Source: Bacillus sp. THAF10 | Lineage (GTDB): Bacteria > Bacillota > Bacilli > Bacillales > Bacillaceae_I | Reading direction: 5' to 3' | NCBI RefSeq assembly: GCF_009363695.1 | Contig: NZ_CP045403.1 | Span: 3,420,501-3,484,500, forward strand | DNA: 64,000 bases | Notes under the pieces: model-generated | Databases searched by the model: none | The model's input: the letters and a program-made list of their open reading frames with translations, nothing else | Told to the model about the DNA's origin: nothing | Position numbers and translations under genes: made by a program | Part shown: piece by piece, positions 37,503-45,434 of the stretch | Numbering within the stretch: position 1 is the first letter of the stretch | How the letters are laid out: each line of letters begins with the position of its first letter

Positions 37503-37838
37503 GTGGCAAAAAGCAAAGCAAAAAAATTGCGTGAAAAGCTTGTTCGTGAAGGTCGTCGCAACCCAGAGAATGACCGCAGTGCATACGCGATGGCGGATCT
37601 AAGAACTCGAACGACGAAGACTAAGCAGGAAAAACTGAATAAGGTATATAAAAAAGAACGACAATCTCGGTATGGTGAGGAAACCAGGGAGAATGTCGTT
37701 CTTTTTAGTTGGGTGAGGGGCTCGGGTGAAATTTTATATGAGTACGGATACAAGGCGCGAAATTTGTCGTCTAGTGTCGAATGGCCTTTATCTCCCCTCA
37801 AATGGCTTAAAAAATTGAAAAGTGGACAGAAAAATTGA
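37503..37838 (+). CDS. Small basic protein, reading frame running through a terminator hairpin
   Basis: 111 residues from GTG at 37503, 5 nt after AGAGGTGA. The first 55 residues (AKSKAKKLREKLVREGRRNP, ending RTRTTKTKQEKLN) look like a family of about 60-residue Lys/Arg-rich proteins common in Bacillaceae; function unknown, nucleic-acid contact plausible. The remainder (from about KERQSRYGEE) is encoded by a strong terminator-like hairpin (37653-37704) and then by the start of array iv (LKKLKSGQKN). This suggests that an ancestral stop codon was lost. Confidence 0.65.
   Translation: MAKSKAKKLREKLVREGRRNPENDRSAYAMADLRTRTTKTKQEKLNKVYKKERQSRYGEETRENVVLFSWVRGSGEILYEYGYKARNLSSSVEWPLSPLKWLKKLKSGQKN
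37653..37709 (+). terminator. Terminator-like hairpin inside the 37.5-kb reading frame
   Basis: AAAGAACGACA (37653-37663) pairs perfectly with TGTCGTTCTTT (37694-37704), followed by TTTAG. It is the only terminator candidate for this transcript, yet it lies within the open frame. Confidence 0.75.
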
Positions 37839-37910
37839 AAAGCGGACAGAAAAATGCAAGAAGTGGCTTAATTATTGTTAAAGTGGACAAATAAATGAAA
37901 ACTTGGCTAA
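37811..37910 (+). repeat. Tandem array iv: five degenerate units of 19-21 bp
   Basis: Units AAAATTGAAAAGTGGACAG, AAAAATTGAAAAGCGGACAG, AAAAATGCAAGAAGTGGCTT, ATTATTGTTAAAGTGGACAA and ATAAATGAAAACTTGGCTAA. A partial unit (AAATGGCTTAA) precedes them. The array lies between convergent ends of the small basic gene and gntK and partly codes for the former's C-terminus. The 118-bp stretch from the array to gntK has no terminator. Confidence 0.75.
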
Positions 37911-37956
37911 ATTATCAAACAAACCACCCTAACTCACCCAACCTCACCAACCAAAA

Positions 37957-39486
37957 CTACCTATGTTTCCGCTGAAACTCCACCACCGCATCAAATTCCT
38001 GCTCAAACATGCGACTTAACCGGATAAATAGCGGTGTCAGCTCCTTATAAACCTCCACTTCAGCCAAATCTGGCTCATATCCACTCGTCGTGCCCACCAT
38101 ATCTCCCATTACATCAAAGGAGTCAATCTCACCAAGCGCGTACAAGCCAAGCACCGCTGCACCTAAACAAGAACTCTCCACGCTCTCAGGGATACTGACC
38201 TCCTGATTGAAAATATTCGCAAGCATCTGGCACCAAACCGCTGAACGGGCAAATCCGCCAGTGGCATGTATTTTCTCTGGAATGCCAATGATCTCTTCCA
38301 ACGCTAGCAACACGGTATACAAGTTTAAATTGATGCCTTCTAACACCGCGCGCATCATGTGCTCGCGCTTATGGTGAATGCCAAGACCAAAAAAGCTCCC
38401 ACGGGCATTCCCATTCCATAGCGGCGCGCGCTCGCCAGTCAAATACGGGTGGAACAACACACCTTCTGCTCCAGGACGCACACTAGCTATTTTTGCCGTC
38501 ATCACATCATATGGGTCCACACCTAGCCGATAAGCCTCTTCCACCTCAGCCTGACATAACTCATCGCGCAACCAACGCATAATCATGCCGCCGTTATTTA
38601 CCGGACCGCCGATTACCCAATGATTTTCCGTTAGCGCATAGCAAAACGTCCGCCCCTTGGGATCGGTAACCGGTCGATTCGTAACCGTACGAATCGCACC
38701 ACTCGTCCCAATGGTTAACGCCACTACACCTGGCTGAACTGCATTCACACCCAGGTTCGAAAGCACGCCATCATTGGCACCAACAACAAATTTAGTGCAA
38801 GCAGACAAGCCTAGCCGAGATGCCCACTCCTGCTTCAATCCAGTCATCACTTCGGTTGTCGGCACAAGTAGCGACAATTTCTCTGGTGCCACACCAGCCA
38901 CCAGCAATGCACCTTCATCCCAGTCGAGCTTTTCCAAATTCAGCAATCCAGTGGCAGAGGCAATTGAATGGTCCACTACGTACTCTCCGAATAATTGATA
39001 AAACACGTATTCTTTGATCGAAATAAAACGATCGGCCGTCTCAAAAATTTCCGAGTGTTCATTGCGGAGCCAAACCAATTTTGCGAGTGGGGACATGGGG
39101 TGTATCGGTGTTCCGGTACGTAAGTATATCCCGTGTCCGTCCCATTCTTTCTTGATTTTCTTTGCCCATTTTTCACTCCGTTGATCAGCCCATGTGATAC
39201 TATTCGTTAAAGGACGTCCGGCAGCATCCACCGCAATCAGGCTATGCATCGCCGCACTAAAGCTCACATGCGAAAGCTCTGAAATTTCGATCCCTGCGAC
39301 CGCTTCTCGAATCGAAGCTGCTACGGCATCCATAATCTCATCCGGATCCTGTTCTGCAGCTCCCATTTCGGGCGTATGTAACGGGTACTCCACTGCATGC
39401 TGGTTTACTACTTTACCAGCCTTTGTAAAAAGCACTGCCTTTGTACTAGTTGTTCCTATATCCACACCAAGCATGTAAGTTGTCAT
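37957..39486 (-). CDS. gntK: Gluconokinase (FGGY family)
   Basis: 509 residues. FGGY-kinase ATP-binding N-terminus (MLGVDIGTTSTKAVLFTKAG), substrate motif ITWADQRSEKWA, and the C-terminal signature region FWVIGGPVNNGGMIMRWLRD / GGFARSAVWCQMLANIF. The GntK subgroup phosphorylates gluconate to 6-phosphogluconate; context with a gluconate permease and 6-phosphogluconate dehydrogenase supports this over xylulose or glycerol kinases. It is the last gene of the gnd-gntP-gntK operon. The 70-nt gap after gntP contains a strong hairpin without T-tract. Confidence 0.95.
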   Translation of the reverse strand: MTTYMLGVDIGTTSTKAVLFTKAGKVVNQHAVEYPLHTPEMGAAEQDPDEIMDAVAASIREAVAGIEISELSHVSFSAAMHSLIAVDAAGRPLTNSITWADQRSEKWAKKIKKEWDGHGIYLRTGTPIHPMSPLAKLVWLRNEHSEIFETADRFISIKEYVFYQLFGEYVVDHSIASATGLLNLEKLDWDEGALLVAGVAPEKLSLLVPTTEVMTGLKQEWASRLGLSACTKFVVGANDGVLSNLGVNAVQPGVVALTIGTSGAIRTVTNRPVTDPKGRTFCYALTENHWVIGGPVNNGGMIMRWLRDELCQAEVEEAYRLGVDPYDVMTAKIASVRPGAEGVLFHPYLTGERAPLWNGNARGSFFGLGIHHKREHMMRAVLEGINLNLYTVLLALEEIIGIPEKIHATGGFARSAVWCQMLANIFNQEVSIPESVESSCLGAAVLGLYALGEIDSFDVMGDMVGTTSGYEPDLAEVEVYKELTPLFIRLSRMFEQEFDAVVEFQRKHR

Positions 39487-39519
39487 CTGTATTCCTCCTC
39501 ACAATCCAAAACAAATATC

Positions 39520-39546
39520 GGGTCAAGGAAACGAGCTCCTTGACCC
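39520..39546 (-). other. Intercistronic hairpin gntP-gntK
   Basis: GGGTCAAGGA (39520-39529) pairs perfectly over 10 bp with TCCTTGACCC (39537-39546), loop of 7. No T-run follows on the minus strand, so it is more likely an mRNA processing or stabilising element at the gntP 3' end than a terminator. Confidence 0.7.
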
Positions 39547-39556
39547 AATGTAGCAT

Positions 39557-40900
39557 TTATCCTATAAAAATACCAAGTGTTACTGCGACCGCGAAACCGA
39601 CAAGTCCTATGATGGTTTCCATCACTGTCCATGATTTGAGTGTGTCTTTTACATCAAGGCCAAAGTATCTGTTCACAAGCCAGAATCCTGAATCGTTTAC
39701 GTGGGAGAGAACCGTTGCACCGGAGGCAATCGAAATGACGATTAGTCCGAGAACTGGTCCGTCTAGCTCCATGATGCCAATCAAAGGTGTAATTAAACCA
39801 GCTGCTGTTACCATCGAAACTGTTGCAGAGCCTTGCGCAACACGAACGGCTGCTGCTATGATGAACGCTAGGACGATTGGGGGAAGAGCAGAGCCTGCCA
39901 TCATTTCACCGAGCACATCGCCAACACCAGAATCAATTAGTACCTGTTTGAACACCCCACCAGCACCTGTGACAAGGATGATGATTCCTGCAGGCTCAAG
40001 CGCTTTTGTCGCAATGTCCTGTACATCCTGTTTCGTATAGCCGCGCTTTGTTCCTAAGAAATAGAAGGTCAGCAAGGTCGCAATCGTCAAGGCGACAAAT
40101 GGATGACCTATAAACGTCGTTATCTCTCGAACAATATGTCCCTCTTCATAGATAACCGTTGAAAACGTATTCACTAAAATCAACACTAAAGGTACGAGAA
40201 TAATAGAAGCAATGAGTCCAAAGCCTGGAAGGTCCTTGCTATATTCTTTTTCTTCCATTTCCATGTACTTAGGTACGATCACGTGAATCTTTTTGCCAAT
40301 ATATTTACCGAAAACGGGTCCTGCTAGAATCATAGACGGGATACCTGCAATGACACCAAAAAGGATAACCCAACCTAGGTCTGCACCAATAAGGTCAGCA
40401 ACCGCGATTGGTCCTGGTGTTGGTGGGATAAAGCTGTGAGTTACCGCCAAGCCAGCTAGCAACGGAATTCCGTAATGCAACAGCGACTTTCCTGTTTTTT
40501 TTGCAAGACCGTACACAATGGGTACTAAAATAATGAAGCCAACATCAAAGAATACGGGAATCGCGACTAGGAACCCTGTGATACCGAGAGCCCATTGCGA
40601 TTTTTCTTCGCCAAATTTCTTCATCAAGGTTTGTGCAAGTCGTTCTGCACCACCTGATACCTCTAGCATTTTACCAAACATCGCACCAAGCCCGACCACG
40701 ACTGCGACGAAGCCGAGCGTGCCACCCATCCCATTTTGAACGGAGGTGATGACCTCACCAAGCGGCATACCTGCAGCAATACCAACAAGTAAACTCACAA
40801 GTAAAAGTGCGACAAACGCATGCAGCTTTGTACGGATAACCAAGAATAATAGCACGAAAATCGCAGCTGCGGCGATAAGAATTAGCATCGATCCTGACAT
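39557..40900 (-). CDS. gntP: Gluconate:H+ symporter
   Basis: 447 residues with about 12-14 hydrophobic spans. GntP family features include GMGGTLGFVAVVVGLGAMFGKMLEVSGG, HSFIPPTPGPIAVADLIGADLG and LSHVNDSGFWLVNRYFGLDVKDT. It imports gluconate with protons. It lies 18 nt after gnd and before gntK. The AGGAGG Shine-Dalgarno sits 6-8 nt before ATG 40900. Confidence 0.95.
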   Translation of the reverse strand: MSGSMLILIAAAAIFVLLFLVIRTKLHAFVALLLVSLLVGIAAGMPLGEVITSVQNGMGGTLGFVAVVVGLGAMFGKMLEVSGGAERLAQTLMKKFGEEKSQWALGITGFLVAIPVFFDVGFIILVPIVYGLAKKTGKSLLHYGIPLLAGLAVTHSFIPPTPGPIAVADLIGADLGWVILFGVIAGIPSMILAGPVFGKYIGKKIHVIVPKYMEMEEKEYSKDLPGFGLIASIILVPLVLILVNTFSTVIYEEGHIVREITTFIGHPFVALTIATLLTFYFLGTKRGYTKQDVQDIATKALEPAGIIILVTGAGGVFKQVLIDSGVGDVLGEMMAGSALPPIVLAFIIAAAVRVAQGSATVSMVTAAGLITPLIGIMELDGPVLGLIVISIASGATVLSHVNDSGFWLVNRYFGLDVKDTLKSWTVMETIIGLVGFAVAVTLGIFIG

Positions 40901-40918
40901 GTTACATTCCTCCTCTTG

Positions 40919-41815
40919 TTAGTTTTTCTCGACGGCATGTCCGCCAAATTCGTTTCTAAGTGCTGCTACTACTTTTCCTGAGAAAGTATCTGGCTCAAGG
41001 GAGCGATATCGCATCATTAGTGATAAGGCAATTACTGGTGCTGCTGCTTGCAAATCAAGTGCGGTTTCGACTGTCCATTTGCCTTCACCAGAAGAATGCA
41101 TCACACCTTTGATTCCATCCAAACGGGCATCTTTACTGAAGGCATTTTCGGTCAACTCCATTAGCCAAGAACGAACAACCGACCCATTATTCCATACCCT
41201 TGCCACTTTTTCGTAGTCAAAATCAAAGTCACTTTTTTCTAAAATATCAAAGCCCTCTGCGATAGCTTGCATCATGCCGTACTCGACCCCATTATGCACC
41301 ATCTTCAAGAAATGACCGCTACCTGATTTTCCTGCATAAAGATAGCCATTTTCGACACAAATATCTTGAAAGATCCCTTCGACATGCTTGAATGCCCCTT
41401 CGTTTCCGCCTATCATGGTGCATGCACCGTTGCGTGCGCCATCCATTCCCCCACTTGTGCCTACGTCTAGGTAGTGAACGCCTTTTTCGGCAAGGGCTTC
41501 TGCTCGCTTAAGTGTATCCTTATAGTTCGAGTTGCCACCGTCGATAATGATGTCACCCTCTGTTACGAAACTACTAACCTCGGAAAGTACGTTTTCGGTA
41601 ATCTCCCCAGCAGGAACCATCATCCAAACGACTTTTGGTGACTCCAGCTTGCTTAAAGCTTCTTCAATGGTGTAAGCAGCGATTGCTCCAGCACCTTCAC
41701 TTTTGAGAACGTTTTCACGATCCACATCAAAAGCGACCACCTCATGCTTGTTATCTATTAAATTTAATGTTAAATTGTACCCCATCTTTCCTAACCCTAT
41801 CATGGCAAGCTTCAT
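40919..41815 (-). CDS. gnd: 6-phosphogluconate dehydrogenase (decarboxylating), short NAD-type
   Basis: 298 residues, the short YqeC-like form, against about 468 for GntZ. Rossmann motif IGLGKMGYNLTLNLI, substrate motif DVGTSGGMDGARNGACTMIGG, and the catalytic KMVHNGVEYGMMQ are present. It oxidises 6-phosphogluconate to ribulose-5-phosphate and CO2; the short forms usually prefer NAD+. First gene of the operon. The promoter and cre site are 66-104 nt upstream. Use of a short, probably NAD-linked enzyme here, in place of gntZ, points to catabolism rather than NADPH supply. Confidence 0.92.
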   Translation of the reverse strand: MKLAMIGLGKMGYNLTLNLIDNKHEVVAFDVDRENVLKSEGAGAIAAYTIEEALSKLESPKVVWMMVPAGEITENVLSEVSSFVTEGDIIIDGGNSNYKDTLKRAEALAEKGVHYLDVGTSGGMDGARNGACTMIGGNEGAFKHVEGIFQDICVENGYLYAGKSGSGHFLKMVHNGVEYGMMQAIAEGFDILEKSDFDFDYEKVARVWNNGSVVRSWLMELTENAFSKDARLDGIKGVMHSSGEGKWTVETALDLQAAAPVIALSLMMRYRSLEPDTFSGKVVAALRNEFGGHAVEKN

Positions 41816-41880
41816 CGCTGTGAAACCCCTTTCTATGTATGCATTATCTGTTTCGGAAAAATATTTTTTAACCTGTACCT

Positions 41881-41919
41881 ATTATGAAAAAAAATTCCCC
41901 AAAATGCAAGCGTTATCAA
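41881..41919 (-). promoter_or_regulatory. gnd-gntP-gntK promoter with CcpA cre site
   Basis: -10 CATAAT (41881-41886), 17-nt spacer, -35 TTGCAT (41904-41909). TTGATAACGCTTGCAT (41904-41919) matches the cre consensus WTGNNARCGNWWWCAW at 15 of 16 positions and overlaps the -35, a repressing position. Catabolite repression of gnt by CcpA is established in B. subtilis. Confidence 0.85.
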
Positions 41920-41988
41920 AAAATAGTTTCTTTTTTTTCAAAACCTCTTTAATATAGATAATAGATTACTAAATTTGGAGGTCGCACC

Positions 41989-42846
41989 ATGAACAGTCTT
42001 GAAACACAATATTGCATGATGCGCATCCGTTCCCACTATCCGCAGTTTAAGGGGAAGGAGCAAGTCATTGCGGACTATATCCTCACCAATCCACAGAAAA
42101 TTGTTCACAGCACCATTAACCAGGTTGCCGACGATTTAGGAGTAGCGGATTCCACCGTATTTCGTTTTTGCCAACGGATTGGTTTCAAGGGCTATCAAGC
42201 GATGAAAATTGCCCTTGCTACTGAAATAGTCGAGCCTATTCAGGATATCCATGAAAACATTATGGAAGACGACAATGAAAAAACCATCGCCGAAAAGGTG
42301 TTTCGCTCCAATTTAAAAACCTTGGAGGACACGTTGAAAATTATAGATGAGCAAGCTTTCAAGAAGGTCATAGACGCCATTCTTCGTGCAAAAAAGGTTG
42401 AGATATTCGGAAGCGGCGGCTCAAACGTCATTGCCATGGACGCTTATCACAAGCTAATCCGTACAGGAATTTCTGTGAGTACCCAAGCTGACACCCATAT
42501 GCAGCTTATGTCTGCAAGCCAGCTCACAAAGGATGATGTTGCCATTATCATCTCCCATACTGGTGCTACAAAGGATATGATGCACATTTTAGAGGTAGTG
42601 AAGGAGAACGGGGTGCATGTAATTGCCATCACCAACTTTGCCAAGTCGCCTTTAAGTCAGGCGGTGGATACCGCGTTGTACACCGTGTCTGAGGAAACGG
42701 ATTACCGTTCAGAGGCACTAGCATCAAGAATCGCACAGCTTGCGATGATCGATGCCATTTACGTAAACGTGCTGATGGCAAAAAAAGAAGACGGAAAAAA
42801 AGCACTGCAAAAGGTACGCGCAGCGATATCAGTGAAAAGAATATAA
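41989..42846 (+). CDS. RpiR/MurR-family transcriptional regulator (gluconate operon)
   Basis: 285 residues. N-terminal HTH_6 domain (INQVADDLGVADSTVFRFCQRIGFKGYQ) and C-terminal SIS sugar-phosphate isomerase-like domain (KVEIFGSGGSNVIAMDAYHKLIRTG). Divergent from gnd across a 173-bp regulatory gap, it is the likely local regulator sensing 6-phosphogluconate or a related sugar acid phosphate (inference). In B. subtilis this role is played by GntR of another family, so the regulator has been replaced. TTTGGAGGTCGCACC leads the ATG. A terminator follows the stop. Confidence 0.9.
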   Translation: MNSLETQYCMMRIRSHYPQFKGKEQVIADYILTNPQKIVHSTINQVADDLGVADSTVFRFCQRIGFKGYQAMKIALATEIVEPIQDIHENIMEDDNEKTIAEKVFRSNLKTLEDTLKIIDEQAFKKVIDAILRAKKVEIFGSGGSNVIAMDAYHKLIRTGISVSTQADTHMQLMSASQLTKDDVAIIISHTGATKDMMHILEVVKENGVHVIAITNFAKSPLSQAVDTALYTVSEETDYRSEALASRIAQLAMIDAIYVNVLMAKKEDGKKALQKVRAAISVKRI

Positions 42847-42847
42847 G

Positions 42848-42884
42848 AAAAGGAGCGGCCAATTTTATAATGGCGCTCCTTTTA
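42848..42884. terminator. Bidirectional terminator between RpiR gene and DUF1646 gene
   Basis: AAAAGGAGCGGCC and GGCGCTCCTTTT pair with one bulged G; the T-run follows on plus, the A-run on minus. Confidence 0.85.
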
Positions 42885-42888
42885 TTAA

Positions 42889-43899
42889 TTAAAACAAGAT
42901 AAGGTAATACAACATCATAATCGATAAACCGATCGGTAAACCCACCTTCGCCCAGTCTTTACTGGAAATTCCGAGCTTCCCAGCAGCAATAATGTTTGGA
43001 ATGTTGCCTGGGACAAGCATGCCGCCACTAATCATCAGTCCCATCAAGATGATATGAACCGCAGAGGGATCTAAATCCGGACTAATTTCTGCTGCCGCCA
43101 ATGTCGCGTTATCCAAAATTGCCGAAGACATGTTAGACCAGTATAAAACGGAAGGATCGAGCTCTAAGAAATAGGTGGAAACAAACGGCTCAAATCCTGC
43201 TCCGAGAAACGTTAATCCCATCACAAAAAAATAAATTTTCAAGCCTCTCACTAAAATATCCTGATAGCTTTCCGTTGGTATTTTTTCACGAAGTCGTAGA
43301 AGCTCATCAGGTGTATCTTTTACCAAAACCGCTCCAACCACGGCAAAAATGAGAAGAGCAAAACCAATATCTGTCCCGAGTAACCGCACTAAAAAGAAGA
43401 AATCCTCGTTTAATTTGCTAATGGTGACAATGGACAACGGTTCTCCAATCGGTGTCAATGCTGCTCCAAGTCCAATGGAAAAGCAAGATAGGACCGTTAA
43501 AAGGGTAGTATTATGCTTGTTTAGGCCCAGCTCCTTCACAATGACCACTAAAATAAGGGCGGCAATGATGGCTGTTATGACGCTTGAAATAAGCCCCAGC
43601 AACAATATCATAAAAAAAACAAAGATTCGAAAAGGGGTCTTTCTTTTGATAAAACGAATGGCATGACTCATTGGTCTTTGCAATTGTTTGAAGACAAGTC
43701 CTGCAACCAAAACTGCAACAGATATATAAATAGGGTCTGTCGCCGCCACTAAAAACAGTTTGTCACTATACACCCCACTTACCACACAAGCTAACACGCC
43801 CATAGCAAGCAAGAACATTTCAAGGTTTTCCTCTACTTTTTTCATCAGTAATGGTCCTAGCAGTACAAGTAGAAATATTAGCATTAGTCCAATATTCAT
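42889..43899 (-). CDS. DUF1646 family membrane protein, putative cation transporter
   Basis: 336 residues with about 10-11 membrane spans. Segments GLGAALTPIGEPLSIVTISKL and MSSAILDNATLAAAEISPD resemble the ion-transporter superfamily (NhaD/ArsB-like), with polar residues in broken helices. The family is annotated as predicted Na+ or cation symporter without much experimental support. Monocistronic, with the shared terminator after it. No linked genes suggest its substrate. Confidence 0.75.
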   Translation of the reverse strand: MNIGLMLIFLLVLLGPLLMKKVEENLEMFLLAMGVLACVVSGVYSDKLFLVAATDPIYISVAVLVAGLVFKQLQRPMSHAIRFIKRKTPFRIFVFFMILLLGLISSVITAIIAALILVVIVKELGLNKHNTTLLTVLSCFSIGLGAALTPIGEPLSIVTISKLNEDFFFLVRLLGTDIGFALLIFAVVGAVLVKDTPDELLRLREKIPTESYQDILVRGLKIYFFVMGLTFLGAGFEPFVSTYFLELDPSVLYWSNMSSAILDNATLAAAEISPDLDPSAVHIILMGLMISGGMLVPGNIPNIIAAGKLGISSKDWAKVGLPIGLSIMMLYYLILF

Positions 43900-44002
43900 T
43901 CATTACACTCCCGCTACCTTGTTATAATTATGAATTAAAAATGAAAGATAACGATTCATGTATATGCAGAAAAAGGACAAACATGCACTTAGAAACATGC
44001 AA

Positions 44003-44030
44003 AAGGTATAGAGGCTTCCCCCTATACCTT
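44003..44030. other. Hairpin in the 43.9-44.26 kb gap
   Basis: AAGGTATAG (44003-44011) pairs with CTATACCTT (44022-44030). It has only a short T-run on the minus strand. The 357-bp gap also contains the terminator at 44145-44179 and otherwise AT-rich sequence. A 52-codon plus-strand frame crosses the hairpin. Confidence 0.55.
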
Positions 44031-44144
44031 AGAAAATTAACGATAAAATTTATGATGCATTTATTCCATCATGAGACTAATAAAAGTTATGAGATAAACC
44101 TTACTAAAGAAATTTTTGTGGTTATCTTCTTGATTTACTAATAA

Positions 44145-44179
44145 AAAATCAAAAAAAAGAGAAACGATTCGATCGTTTC
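44145..44179 (-). terminator. Terminator of DUF2750 gene
   Basis: GAAACGAT-CGA-ATCGTTTC (44161-44179), then T8 on the minus strand; about 80 nt after the stop. Confidence 0.88.
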
Positions 44180-44256
44180 ACTAAAGCGTCTCTATTTTAC
44201 TTGCCGTTCTCGGATAAGGTTGTATCTTTTTTACAATAATTGGTTTATTCGACACG

Positions 44257-44625
44257 TTATAAATGGCGAAGCATTTCCTTTATTTCCTCACGTTTTTGAA
44301 TGGTTGTATCATTACCGTTAGGAAATATTGCTGCTGCGCCACCGTCACTTTGAATATCAACTAGTAAATCGTCTATAAAAGTTGAAATTGGCATGTTGAA
44401 CGCTTCGAATGGATCATCTAATTTGGCAGCCTCCATTTCAGCAAAGCTTCGGCTTGGCCAAACAGGAAGTAGAAATGAAAAGTCATCTTCTTCTTCTAAA
44501 AGCAATAAATCGCCATTTTCATCACGTAGTAACCACACTTGTTCATCCGTTGCAACCATCCCATAAAAATATGCCAGTCGTTTTTCAGGAGGACGGTTTA
44601 AAATAAATCGTTTAATTAATTTCAT
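44257..44625 (-). CDS. DUF2750 domain protein
   Basis: 122 residues, soluble. The pattern VWLLRDENGDLLLLEEEDD, VWPSRSFAEMEAAKL, PISTFIDDLLVDIQSDGGAAAIFPN fits the DUF2750 family (conserved W-P and FP motifs near the middle and end). The function of this family is unknown. AAAGGAATTACCC precedes the ATG. It is 52 nt downstream of the START-like gene with no terminator between, so the two may be cotranscribed. Confidence 0.75.
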   Translation of the reverse strand: MKLIKRFILNRPPEKRLAYFYGMVATDEQVWLLRDENGDLLLLEEEDDFSFLLPVWPSRSFAEMEAAKLDDPFEAFNMPISTFIDDLLVDIQSDGGAAAIFPNGNDTTIQKREEIKEMLRHL

Positions 44626-44677
44626 ATGGGTAATTCCTTTACAATATAGTAGAAATTATCTTTCATTCCTTGCTGTT

Positions 44678-45100
44678 TCACTTAACCAATGATGCTCTAA
44701 GATTGACTCCATACTCCATGTATCCTTTTAAACATGTAAGCATATAAACCCAACCTTCTTTGTTGTCCAATAATTGAGGAATAAGATTATCGTTGTTCAC
44801 GTCAAACCCTTCTTCCTTAACTTGTACAATTGTACCACCTTTTTCTTCTTGAACGAACAGAATTGTTACCTTATGATTTCCGGCCCACTCAAAGACAATC
44901 TTCTTGTCCTCTATCATTTCTTTAATGTTTATATCTCCTTGTGCATCATATTCTTCATATCTTAACGTAACCGTCTTTCCTTCCTCCCACCTCTGTGAAC
45001 TTGAAGAAAACCAAAAGTTACCTATTTTTTCAGGATTTACAAATGCCTCAAAAATTTCATGTGCGGCCTTGTTAATTCTCATTTGAGATAAGTTATTCAT
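44678..45100 (-). CDS. SRPBCC (AHSA1/START-like) protein
   Basis: 140 residues. The helix-grip fold of the AHSA1-like branch is recognisable from INKAAHEIFEAFVNPEKIGNFWFS, the strand run KTVTLRYEEYDAQGDINIKEM, and the C-terminal helix GWVYMLTCLKGYMEYGVNL. Such proteins bind hydrophobic ligands or act as stress proteins; the ligand is unknown. ATG at 45100 is chosen; the in-frame GTG at 45112 abuts the GGGGAG signal. MITE copy B lies 97 bp upstream. Confidence 0.82.
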   Translation of the reverse strand: MNNLSQMRINKAAHEIFEAFVNPEKIGNFWFSSSSQRWEEGKTVTLRYEEYDAQGDINIKEMIEDKKIVFEWAGNHKVTILFVQEEKGGTIVQVKEEGFDVNNDNLIPQLLDNKEGWVYMLTCLKGYMEYGVNLRASLVK

Positions 45101-45188
45101 ACCATCATCCACTCCCCCTCATTAACCTACTAGCAATTATTTCATAATCTAAAAATTCCTACAATAAGTTATTTTTCATTCAGGCTCA

Positions 45189-45388
45189 AAATAAAAGGCT
45201 GTTTTGGCAAACTTTGTTGCTACTGGGTATAGTTAAGCAACACGTAACTAACGTTGCTGTCGTGCTCTTTTCGTGGAGGAAGTTTTAAAAATGTGGCAAC
45301 TTTTCTTCGAGTAATGGATGGAAAAAGTCTTAAAGCCGGTTTTTCTTAGGTTTTTAGCAACAATCTTTTAGAAAAGAGCTATATAAAA
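45189..45388 (+). repeat. MITE-like element, copy B
   Basis: The element is 45197-45380 (184 bp), left end GGCTGTTTTGGCAAACTTTG, right end CTTTTAGAAAAGAGCT, with inverted TTGTTGCTA/TAGCAACAA cores. Flanks AAATAAAA (45189-45196) and ATATAAAA (45381-45388) match at 7 of 8. The right flank lies in the T-tract of the ger operon 1 terminator. Interior sequence is shared with copies A, C and D (AAGCAACACGTAA...GCTGTCGTGCTCTTTTCG). Confidence 0.93.
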
Positions 45389-45418
45389 AGAACGCTAATC
45401 CTTGTTACAGGATTGCGC
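45384..45418 (-). terminator. Terminator of ger operon 1
   Basis: CGC-AATCCT and AGGATT-A-GCG (one bulge) then TTCTTTTTATA on the minus strand, about 20 nt after the gerC-type stop; tail borders MITE copy B. Confidence 0.78.
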
Positions 45419-45434
45419 CCTCTTCTAAAAACAA

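Noticed and set aside
43983..44141. 52-codon plus-strand frame with an AAAGGA-like signal
   Set aside because: It crosses the hairpin at 44003-44030, has odd composition, and has no family I recognise. Support is too weak to list.
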